A stretch of 42,176 bases of DNA from an uncultured Pelagibacteraceae bacterium (GTDB lineage Bacteria > Pseudomonadota > Alphaproteobacteria > Pelagibacterales > Pelagibacteraceae): NCBI GenBank assembly GCA_902577875.1, contig CACHAX010000009.1, forward strand, positions 1 through 42,176. Direction: 5' to 3'. The position numbers were made by a program, and so were the translations under genes. Below, piece by piece: positions 1 to 6,775 of the stretch. Below the pieces are notes generated by a model that was not told the origin of the DNA, did not search any database, and saw only the letters and a program-made list of their open reading frames with translations. Each line of letters starts with the position of its first letter. The stretch's first letter is position 1.

Positions 1-314
1 TCAACAACATAAATATTATTTGATCTGACACCTGGAACTAATAAATATTTTCTGCTCATTTTTGAGTCGCCATGACAAGAAGAACATGCATTCCATCCCA
101 TGTGATGCAATTCATCACCAATACCTGGCATTTCAAGTCTATGAATTACTTTAGAATATGTGGGGCTTTGAGGATCAACATCGACTGTTGCTAAATAGTC
201 TGGTTTTTGTATTCCCGTCCCTGTGTAGATAGCTATTGTATATAAAAGCTTTTCTTTTGGCGCTTTTATTGCTTCAGTAGGACTAGCATATCCAGGACCA
301 CAGCATCCATCCAT
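1..314 (-). CDS. mtoX: Methanethiol oxidase / selenium-binding protein SBP56 family, N-terminal part (runs off the window)
   Basis: The 104 visible codons start at ATG 314-312, with an AGGAG ribosome site about 10 bases upstream, and stay open to the window edge. The peptide begins MDGCCGPGY and contains [16 protein letters not shown] and [17 protein letters not shown], which closely match the start of SELENBP1/SBP56 as I remember it. Bacterial members (MtoX) are copper-dependent, usually periplasmic, and oxidise methanethiol to formaldehyde, hydrogen sulfide and hydrogen peroxide. The CSSC pair is the conserved cysteine site of the family. No signal peptide is seen before the conserved core, so a cytoplasmic location is possible. 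It lies 60 bases downstream of the crotonase-like gene, last in a long minus-strand unit. The role in sulfur and C1 supply is inferred; family membership is secure although about three quarters of the protein is outside. Confidence 0.88.
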   Translation of the reverse strand, partial: MDGCCGPGYASPTEAIKAPKEKLLYTIAIYTGTGIQKPDYLATVDVDPQSPTYSKVIHRLEMPGIGDELHHMGWNACSSCHGDSKMSRKYLLVPGVRSNNIYVV

Positions 315-374
315 GATTGATTTTCTCCTTTGATTACAACTTAATCTTTTTTTTAAGTGACTTCAACTTAATGG

Positions 375-1148
375 TTATTTGTTTTTCCAACTTGGATTTC
401 TTTTTTCAATAAATGCACTTATCCCCTCTTTGGCATCATAAGATGACATATTAAGTGTCATCATCTTACTTGTATAATCATAAGCTTTGTTAAGGGGCAT
501 TTCTAATTGTTTATAGAAACCTTTTTTACCTATTTTGATAGTTAAATTTGATTTTGAAGATATTTTTTTTGCAATATCTAAAACTTTTTTATTCAAAGTT
601 TTTGGACTGTAATGATCATTAATTAATCCAATTTCCTTTGCATATTTTGCGCTAATCGGATCACCAGTAAGTAGCATTTCCATCATTCTTTTTCTGCTAA
701 TTTTTCGGCTGACAGCTACCATTGGTGTACTGCAAAATAATCCAATTTTTACTCCAGGTGTAGCAAACGTTGCTGAGTTCGTACTATATGCAAGATCACA
801 ACTGGCAGCTAATTGACATCCTGCTGCATAAGCAGCACCATGAACTTTTGCTATTACTGGTTTGTTTCCTTCAACAATTTGCATCATAAGTTTCGAACAA
901 AGTTTAAAAAGTTTTAAATGGTTAGATCTATTTTTTATACCTCTCACTTCTTTTAAATTATGGCCTGCACTAAATCCTTTGCCAGCTCCCTCTAAAATAA
1001 TGACCCTTGTTTCTTTATCATTATCTAATTTTTTAAATGCCTTTAATAAAGATGAAAGAGTTTTGTAAGATAAGGAATTATAAGTTTTTGGATCATTAAT
1101 TAAAACTCTTTTAACTCCTTTTGAAACTTTATTTATTATTACAGTCAT
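375..1148 (-). CDS. Crotonase-fold protein (ECHDC3-like enoyl-CoA hydratase/isomerase family) lacking both catalytic glutamates
   Basis: A 257-residue protein of normal crotonase length. The first oxyanion-hole segment is GFSAGHNL (58-65) and the second HGAAYAAGCQLAASCD (103-118), followed by FATPGVKIGLFCSTP. This pattern resembles the ECHDC3 branch rather than classical enoyl-CoA hydratase. In rat enoyl-CoA hydratase the catalytic acids are Glu144 and Glu164, 20 residues apart. The aligned positions here are Gln112 and Gly132, so water addition by the usual mechanism is unlikely. A thioesterase, isomerase or binding role is possible. The start codon follows the nucleotidyltransferase stop directly, and methanethiol oxidase lies downstream. 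That placement makes a link to a sulfur-containing acyl-CoA tempting, but the missing glutamates argue against a DmdD-type methylthioacryloyl-CoA hydratase. Substrate unknown. Confidence 0.85.
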   Translation of the reverse strand: MTVIINKVSKGVKRVLINDPKTYNSLSYKTLSSLLKAFKKLDNDKETRVIILEGAGKGFSAGHNLKEVRGIKNRSNHLKLFKLCSKLMMQIVEGNKPVIAKVHGAAYAAGCQLAASCDLAYSTNSATFATPGVKIGLFCSTPMVAVSRKISRKRMMEMLLTGDPISAKYAKEIGLINDHYSPKTLNKKVLDIAKKISSKSNLTIKIGKKGFYKQLEMPLNKAYDYTSKMMTLNMSSYDAKEGISAFIEKRNPSWKNK

Positions 1149-1523
1149 TTATTTTAATTTACCTTCTTCTCTCATCTTAGCTCTAATTTTTGTTGCAGAA
1201 ATTTTCTGAATTTCTTCAGATAAAACTATTTCTTCAATTTTATATCCAACACCTCTTCCATAACAAATATTTGTAATATTAGGGACAAGCATAATTTTGA
1301 ATCTACCCTCAAACTCTGGATTAAGTCTTTCTTCTATATTTTTTTTTACTGTTTCAAAATCAAATGGATTATCATCTACTCCTTGTACATCTCTAACCTG
1401 AATACACACTTGACCAGTTTTTTTAATAATTTCTTTAAATAGAGTATAATGACCATCGTGAAACGGTTGCCATCTTCCTAACATTTGAGCTGTTGGTTTT
1501 TTATTATCCCATTGATAAGTCAT
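1149..1523 (-). CDS. Small nucleotidyltransferase (cytidylyltransferase-like, HxGH superfamily)
   Basis: With the start at ATG 1523-1521 the protein has 124 residues, MTYQWDNKK onward. That ATG overlaps the stop of the upstream kinase-like gene (ATGA) and is preceded by GAGGAG, so I prefer it to the ATG at 1556, which would lie 33 bases inside the upstream gene. GRWQPFHDGH near the N terminus holds the HxGH nucleotide-binding motif. ISATKIR near the C terminus matches the second ISxTxxR signature. The enzyme should join a phosphorylated substrate to a nucleoside monophosphate with release of pyrophosphate, as in CTP:phosphocholine or NMN adenylyltransferases. The acceptor cannot be read from the sequence. 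Coupling to the P-loop kinase suggests phosphorylation followed by nucleotide activation. Fold call is strong, substrate unknown. Confidence 0.82.
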   Translation of the reverse strand: MTYQWDNKKPTAQMLGRWQPFHDGHYTLFKEIIKKTGQVCIQVRDVQGVDDNPFDFETVKKNIEERLNPEFEGRFKIMLVPNITNICYGRGVGYKIEEIVLSEEIQKISATKIRAKMREEGKLK

Positions 1524-1930
1524 TTTTTTATCTCCTCTAAAATTTTTGGTGCCCAAGACTTAGCATCTTGTGTGGTAACATGAAAATCATATTTTTCTGG
1601 CTTAACAAACATTTGGTTTGTATCTTCAAACCTACCCTTTTTTATTGTATCTACCCAGATTATATAATCAGCAGGAAATAAGCTTCTTGCCTTTGGAGTT
1701 GGACAAATAAAATCTGCAACAACAAAGTTTCCTTCCTCTTTTAATTTTAAAGCAAAATCAGCCATTCTGTTAGCTTGTCTAGATCTGCCCTCTTCTGAAA
1801 AATCCCAATCGTTTGCAGCTTTTCTTACTTCATCTGCATTTAATCTTTTAGCATTTAATAATGGAGCTAGTTCGTTGGCTAATGTAGTTTTTCCAGCACC
1901 TGGGAGTCCCATGATTAATATAATTTTCAT
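1520..1930 (-). CDS. APS-kinase-like P-loop kinase, short form
   Basis: A 136-residue protein with the Walker A motif GLPGAGKTT at residues 7-15, then LNADEVRKAANDWDFSEEGR and a segment like the adenylylsulfate-kinase pattern (DGDxVR, FSxxDR, RxAxxA, and a P-x-x-R turn seen here as PTPKAR). It is much shorter than a standard CysC of about 200 residues, and the usual C-terminal region with the FIEVYVDTP-type strand is replaced by DYIIWVDTIKKGRF. True APS kinase activity is therefore uncertain, and a small-molecule hydroxyl kinase is an alternative. No ATP sulfurylase is visible in the window. It sits 15 bases after the Rieske gene and overlaps the nucleotidyltransferase by 4 bases, so the two are probably translated together and may act in sequence on one substrate. 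Confidence 0.75.
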   Translation of the reverse strand: MKIILIMGLPGAGKTTLANELAPLLNAKRLNADEVRKAANDWDFSEEGRSRQANRMADFALKLKEEGNFVVADFICPTPKARSLFPADYIIWVDTIKKGRFEDTNQMFVKPEKYDFHVTTQDAKSWAPKILEEIKK

Positions 1931-1945
1931 TTTTAGGTTTTAACT

Positions 1946-3122
1946 TTAAATTAAATTACCAGCAACCCACTTATGAAAGTGATGTGTTGGATTGTCCATC
2001 TTTGGAGAAAAATTACCACCATTATAAGCTGGAGAGTTTCTACCTATTTGCATACTTTGAATTATATCTACATCTTCTTTTTGAATGTTTTCCCATTGTT
2101 TGTGATTTTTTTGTCTTAAAGTTTTATATTTTGTTGAAGTTGCAGCTTCATCTCCTACATAATAAATTTCCATATGTTCTAATGTAAATTCATGATTAAT
2201 TGGCTCTAACCAATAAGCATAATAATGATCTTTGTGAATTCCTAACATTACATTTGGAAATAGCGCTACATACTCAGCTATATTCTCTTTATCTTTAGGC
2301 CAATTAGGAAAGCAAGGAAACTTTTCATTTCCATCAAACCTTGGATTATAAACAATTGTTCCTTGTCCAGCGAAACGATTTGGCAGTCCTTGAATATGAT
2401 AGTGATCTTCTAATTTTGAATAAGAATTTAATCCTGGATGAACCCATGGCAAATGATAGCTCTCACAATAATTTTCAATTGCAAATTTCCAATTACATTT
2501 TGCATTTAATTTAAAATAACCATAATCATTTGCATGATGAATTAATTCTCTATCTTTCAAGGGCCAAAATTTTTCCCATCTTTGACTTAAAGGACTAATG
2601 TAATCCTCAAATGAAATTTCATTATTGTTAATATTAATCATGATCAGATCCAACCAGATATGTGATCTTATCTCTTTTAAATTACTTTTTTGTTTTATCA
2701 AATTCAGGAGTTTGATGAATATTCATGCCTCCTATATGAGGTGTAGCAATTAATTTTCCTTCTAGATCATAAGACCATGAATGATATGAGCATCTCATGA
2801 CATTTCTAATTTTGCCAGCATCTTTAACTAATTTAACTCCTCTATGACTACAAATATTATGGAAAACTTTTATTTCTTTATTTTTTGTTCTAACAATAAG
2901 CAAAGGTATTCCAAGTAAATCAATTGGTTTCACATCGCCTTCATCTGGAATTGAACTTCCTACTCCTATTACTATCCACTTATCTTCAAATAATTTTTTT
3001 CTTTCAATTAAAGTATATTCTTTACTGTTGTAACATTCATTTGGTAAACCATGAGCTTCACTGATTGGTTTCGATACAATATCTAACTTTTTTTTATCTA
3101 TAATATTGTAAATTTCTGACAT
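1946..3122 (-). pseudogene. Rieske non-haem iron oxygenase alpha subunit, split by a +1 frameshift (intact product would be 391 aa)
   Basis: The first 146 codons (from ATG 3122) carry the Rieske cluster ligands C91-x-H93 and C111-x-x-H114 and end at TAA 2684-2682. The remainder, in the next frame down to TAA 1948-1946, carries the mononuclear-iron motif NYCESYHLPWVHP and the rest of the catalytic domain. Removing one A from the A6 run at 2686-2691 joins the halves as FDKTK-SNLKEIRSHIW and gives 391 residues, normal for the choline, betaine and carnitine oxygenase group. Every expected motif survives, so this is either a sequencing error, a very recent mutation, or a slippage-expressed gene. 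The reductase partner is not nearby. It starts 3 bases after the methyltransferase stop. Likely reaction: oxidative demethylation or hydroxylation of a small, possibly quaternary-amine, substrate; that is inference. Confidence 0.85.
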
Positions 3123-3125
3123 GGT

Positions 3126-3754
3126 TTATTTTATCACTTGATATAACCCTAACCAAGCATTTACGTCTTTGCTCGCAATGTAATCTGATTTAAAAAATTT
3201 TATTTCTTTCCATTTATTTTGCTCTTTAAGTTGTTCAATTTTTTATCAAAACCATATTCTTCATGTATTCCCTCATTAATAGTAAAACAGATAAATCCAT
3301 CATTCTTTGTAATCCTGATAAATTCCTCCAAAGCTGGTGGCTTTACATGTCCAAAAGTAAATGTACCAACACACATAACAGAGTCATATTCGTCGTCTTT
3401 TTTATTAATGGGTTTATTCAAATCTATTTGTTCAAGCTCTTCATAAAGATCATTTGGTACCAATTCTAATAACTTTTTTGAAAGATCTGCCCCATGAAAA
3501 TTTTTAAAACCATATTTTTTTAATTCAACACCCACCAATCCAGTTCCACAACCAGCATCATAAATTTTTGCATCTTTGTTTTTTTGGAATTCTGAAAATA
3601 CTTTTGTTGTTTCTTTTGGTCCTGTGTAATTCCAATCGACCATATCCTTGTCATATTTATTGCCATCTCCCCACTCATCGTAATATTTCATTACTTGATC
3701 GGTGTCTTTTAACTTATAAATGGGAATTTTGTTACCTACATCTTTTTGCGCCAT
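3126..3754 (-). pseudogene. Class I SAM-dependent methyltransferase (METTL27-like), C terminus displaced by a frameshift
   Basis: The uninterrupted frame from ATG 3754 gives 184 residues ending at TAA 3202-3200, with SAM motif I YDAGCGTG at 65-72, GADLS as the acidic-loop motif, and a late FICFTINEGIHEEYGF. The last 12 residues look spurious. Adding one A to the A6 run at 3239-3244 instead gives a natural tail, KIEQLKEQNKWKEIKFFKSD and on, ending at TAA 3128-3126, for 209 residues. The tail resembles the C termini of WBSCR27/METTL27-type methyltransferases and fills the otherwise empty 3126-3199 gap up to the next start codon. The substrate is unknown. Neighbours EgtD and the Rieske oxygenase suggest an imidazole or amine compound. 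It begins 8 bases after egtD. Sequencing error and real decay cannot be separated from sequence alone. Confidence 0.8.
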
Positions 3755-3762
3755 AATAAAAC

Positions 3763-4725
3763 TTACTTCACTTTTAATAAAAAAACTCCAAAATAATTTT
3801 TTTTATCAGTAAAATATTTTAAGACTTTAAAGCCAGATTTATTTACTAATTTAACAAAGTTATTTTTTGAATATTTATGAGAATTTTCAGTATGAATTGT
3901 TTCATCTTTAGTAAATTTAATATTCTTTTTATTTATTTTTAACGTGAAATTTTTCTTTGAAATAAGACGCATTTCAATTCTATTTTTTTTTAAATTATAG
4001 AATGCTTTGTGATCAAAATTTTTAGTTTGAAAATTTGAATTACAAATTTTGTTTACTACATTTAATATATTTTTATTAAATCTTGCTGTAACTCCCGATT
4101 TATCATTGTAAGCATTTTCAAGAGTTTTCTTATTTTTGATTAAATCAACCCCAATTACTAAATAAGAATTTTTGCCTATAATTTTTGAAAAATTTTTTAA
4201 TATTTTTTTTGCATTTTTAGGTAAATAATTCCCTATGGTCGATCCTGGAAAAAAACTGACTATTTTTTTTTTATTTTTTAAAATTTCATTTAATTTATAG
4301 GTCTGACTAAAGTCAGCACATATTGCTGTTACTTTTAAATTTGTGAATTTTTTTGCAATTATTGATGCATTTTCAAACAAATATTCCTTGCTAATATCTA
4401 TGGGAATATATTCTTTGGGTTCACTTAATGATTTTATAAATTTATTTATTTTTTTATTTGAGCCACTACCAAATTCTACAATTGTTGAATTAATTGGTAA
4501 TTTTTTTCTTATCTCTTTTTGTAAGTTACCTAGTATTTCTAATTCTTTATTTGTTGGGTAATATTCTTTAAGGTTTGTAATTTTATTAAATAACCTCGAA
4601 CCTTTTTCATCATAAAAATATTTAGGTAATAAATATTTTTGTTTTTTATTTAATAATCCTTGTAAGATTAATTTTTTATCATCTTGAATTTGATTGTTTA
4701 TGTTTATTAATTTTAAATTAGTCAC
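3763..4725 (-). CDS. egtD: L-histidine N-alpha-methyltransferase EgtD
   Basis: A 320-residue protein, matching the roughly 320 of characterised EgtD, which methylates histidine three times with SAM to form hercynine. Visible family marks are YFYDEKGSRLF (36-46), YYPTNKELEIL (55-65), the SAM loop VEFGSGS (83-89), FFPGSTIGN, AYNDKSGVTARFN and HTENSHKYS. The start is GTG at 4725-4723, whose first G is the last base of the egtB stop (TAGTG), so translation is probably coupled to egtB. Lysine and asparagine content is very high, as in its neighbours. With EgtB it makes the first two steps of ergothioneine synthesis. A separate C-S lyase EgtE is not seen in the window. The histidine specificity is known for the family and not proven here. 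Confidence 0.9.
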   Translation of the reverse strand: MTNLKLININNQIQDDKKLILQGLLNKKQKYLLPKYFYDEKGSRLFNKITNLKEYYPTNKELEILGNLQKEIRKKLPINSTIVEFGSGSNKKINKFIKSLSEPKEYIPIDISKEYLFENASIIAKKFTNLKVTAICADFSQTYKLNEILKNKKKIVSFFPGSTIGNYLPKNAKKILKNFSKIIGKNSYLVIGVDLIKNKKTLENAYNDKSGVTARFNKNILNVVNKICNSNFQTKNFDHKAFYNLKKNRIEMRLISKKNFTLKINKKNIKFTKDETIHTENSHKYSKNNFVKLVNKSGFKVLKYFTDKKNYFGVFLLKVK

Positions 4726-5942
4726 TAGATGTCATCAGCTAGTCTGACACCACAAAACTGCCAAGTATCACTTGGATAAAAGAAATTTCTATAAGATGCT
4801 CTGATATGATTAATAGATGTAGAATGCGAACCACCTTTTAAGACAAACTGATTGCACATAAACTTGTTATTATATTCTCCTAGATTTCCTTCATATGGTT
4901 TATATTTTTTGTAAGGCGTGTAATTACTACTTGTCCAAGCCCATAAATTTCCATAAACATCGTCTGCTTTTTCTTGTACTTCATGAAAAATTTTATTCTC
5001 TAAAAAATTACCTTTTTTCTCAGATTGTTTTAAAAAATACTCTAGTTCAAATTCAGTTGGTAATCTTTTGTTTTTGTATTTTGCAAAAGCATCCGCTTCA
5101 TAGAAACTTATATGAGAAACTGGCTTTTCATTATCAATTTTTTTTACACCGTTTAATGTAAAATAATTATTATTATCTATCCAATACATTGGTTTTTCTA
5201 ATTTGTTATTATTTAGAAAATCCCATCCATCAGATAACCAATACTCATGGTTTTTATATCCACCATCACTAATAAATTCTTTCCACTCTCCATTAGTTAC
5301 AAATGAATGTATTTTAAAAGGATCTAATTGTGTTTCTGATACTGGTAATTCATTATCGTAACAAAAAATATCCTCGTTGTTTCCATATTTAAATTTTTTA
5401 CTAGTTTCTAATGTCAATTCATTTTCCTGTTTTGCAATTGGTTTATCGTCGTTAGAATTATAAGTCGGCATCAATGGATTATTGTAAAAAATATTTTTAA
5501 TATCCATTAACATTAATTCTTGATGCTGTTGTTCGTGATTTGAACCTAGTTCAACTAAAAATGATGTTCTGTTATTTTTTGTTCTATTTAAAAATTCAAT
5601 AATATTTTCAGTTACATAATGTCTGTAATTAACTACATCTTTTAATAGCGGTCTATTTAGTGAACCTCTCTTATTTCTAGGATTAAACTCACCTACAGAA
5701 TTATAATACGAGTTAAATATGTAATTATAATCCTTGTTAAAAGGTTTGTAACTTTCATCCAATTCAGACAAGATGAATTTTTCAAAGAACCATGTGGTGT
5801 GACCAAGATGCCACTTAAGAGGACTAACATTTTTGCTGGGCTGTATGACCATATCCTCAGCCTCTAGGTTCTCACACAGAGATAGAGTTTGTTGTCTTGT
5901 TTTGGAGAATAATTCTGTAATTTGAGATAATTTATTTTCCAT
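4725..5942 (-). CDS. egtB: Ergothioneine-type sulfoxide synthase EgtB (DinB_2 + FGE-sulfatase domains)
   Basis: A 405-residue protein. The N-terminal DinB-like domain has HLGH (H48) and NHEQQHQE (H136, H140), which line up with the iron ligands H51, H134 and H138 of Mycolicibacterium EgtB. PRNKRGSLNRP (88-98) resembles the arginine-rich loop that binds the thiol co-substrate. The C-terminal formylglycine-generating-enzyme-like domain runs from about 190 to the end, with RLPTEFELEY, GNLWAWTSSNY and WQFCGVRLADD. The enzyme couples hercynine to a thiol (cysteine or gamma-glutamylcysteine) with O2 to give a sulfoxide. It is the first gene of the minus-strand unit and has no clear Shine-Dalgarno sequence. 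OvoA-like chemistry (ovothiol) is an alternative, but OvoA normally has a fused C-terminal methyltransferase, absent here. Confidence 0.88.
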   Translation of the reverse strand: MENKLSQITELFSKTRQQTLSLCENLEAEDMVIQPSKNVSPLKWHLGHTTWFFEKFILSELDESYKPFNKDYNYIFNSYYNSVGEFNPRNKRGSLNRPLLKDVVNYRHYVTENIIEFLNRTKNNRTSFLVELGSNHEQQHQELMLMDIKNIFYNNPLMPTYNSNDDKPIAKQENELTLETSKKFKYGNNEDIFCYDNELPVSETQLDPFKIHSFVTNGEWKEFISDGGYKNHEYWLSDGWDFLNNNKLEKPMYWIDNNNYFTLNGVKKIDNEKPVSHISFYEADAFAKYKNKRLPTEFELEYFLKQSEKKGNFLENKIFHEVQEKADDVYGNLWAWTSSNYTPYKKYKPYEGNLGEYNNKFMCNQFVLKGGSHSTSINHIRASYRNFFYPSDTWQFCGVRLADDI

Positions 5943-6046
5943 GACTAAATTTAATTAAATTTTCAGATCATGACAATGGGTTACAATGTGTTCAGCTGTT
6001 TAATATTTTTATAGACACGGAATATAAAATAATTAAGAATTTACTT
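5943..6046. promoter_or_regulatory. Divergent intergenic region between egtB and the MetF-like gene
   Basis: These 104 bases separate two divergent units and must hold promoters for both. I see AT-rich blocks near 6001-6035 that could serve as -10 elements but no convincing -35/-10 pair on either strand, no clear Shine-Dalgarno for either gene, and no riboswitch-like fold. Confidence 0.4.
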
Positions 6047-6775
6047 ATGAATTTTTCTTTAGAAATAGGTCCTAAAACTGATTTAAGCACGTTGCCAAAG
6101 GTAAAAGATGTTTATGTTACAATGCTACCTGGGGGTGATTATAGAGAGACCGCTCAACAGTCTGGAGAGTTAGTTAAAGAGGGATTTAATCCAGTTCCTC
6201 ACTTCCCAGCAAGGTCAATAAATGATGAAAATCAGCTGAAAGATTATGTATCTAGATGTAAAGATTTGGGTGTAAAGCAGGTCTTGGTGATAGGTGGAAG
6301 TCGTGACCCAATTGGAAAATTTGATAGCTCATATCAAATGTTAGAGACAGGGTTTTTTGATGGTATCAAGATTGGAATTGCTGGACATCCAGAGGGGAGT
6401 CCTGATATATCCGACTCTGATTTAGAAAAAGCTATGATAGATAAAAAGCCTTATGCTGATTATATAGTTACACAGTGGCTAATGGATACTCAGCCTATTA
6501 TAGATTTTATCTCAAAACAAACAATACCAGTTCATGTTGGAATAACTGGGCCAATGAAAATATCTAGCTTAATTAAATTTGCTAATATTGTGGGGGCAAA
6601 AAATTCCATTAACTTTCTTAAATCTAATTTTAGTAAGGCGTTAGATTTATTGAAACCTAAAGACCCTAATGATTTAATTGGGAAAGTTAAATCGCATACT
6701 GATTATTTCCACATTTATACATTCGGCGGCTTGAAGGAAACTAACAAGTGGTTGAAGGAGAATAACTATGTCTAA
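6047..6775 (+). CDS. Short methylenetetrahydrofolate reductase (MetF) family protein
   Basis: A 242-residue MetF-family protein, shorter than the usual 290 or so. Family marks are FSLEIGPK at the start (Glu6 aligned with the catalytic Glu28 of E. coli MetF), PVPHFPARS, VLVIGGSRD, IGIAGHPEGSP and ADYIVTQWLMD. The family interconverts 5-methyl- and 5,10-methylene-tetrahydrofolate with FAD. Its stop overlaps the start of the next gene, a DmdA/LigM-like tetrahydrofolate demethylase, by 8 bases, and an AAGGAG for that gene lies inside this one. The pairing implies that this enzyme works in the oxidative direction, recycling 5-methyl-THF made by the demethylase, as proposed for metF beside ligM in Sphingobium. 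The direction is inference. Confidence 0.82.
   Translation: MNFSLEIGPKTDLSTLPKVKDVYVTMLPGGDYRETAQQSGELVKEGFNPVPHFPARSINDENQLKDYVSRCKDLGVKQVLVIGGSRDPIGKFDSSYQMLETGFFDGIKIGIAGHPEGSPDISDSDLEKAMIDKKPYADYIVTQWLMDTQPIIDFISKQTIPVHVGITGPMKISSLIKFANIVGAKNSINFLKSNFSKALDLLKPKDPNDLIGKVKSHTDYFHIYTFGGLKETNKWLKENNYV

Noticed and set aside
375..1148. Calling the crotonase-fold protein DmdD
   Set aside because: Both catalytic glutamates are replaced (Gln112, Gly132), which DmdD needs.
2682..2692. A dnaX-like slippery heptamer A AAA AAG in the correct phase at the Rieske break, suggesting programmed -1 frameshifting
   Set aside because: A -1 shift leads to GTA ATT TAA and stops. The catalytic half is in the +1 frame, so this heptamer cannot rescue the protein by the usual mechanism.
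4725..5942. Ovothiol synthase OvoA
   Set aside because: There is no fused C-terminal methyltransferase, and EgtD lies directly downstream, which favours the ergothioneine route.
5943..6046. SAM or glycine riboswitch upstream of the one-carbon genes
   Set aside because: I looked here and in the regions 22160-22280 and 37822-37962 for known layouts and found no convincing stems or conserved cores. A covariance-model search would be decisive.
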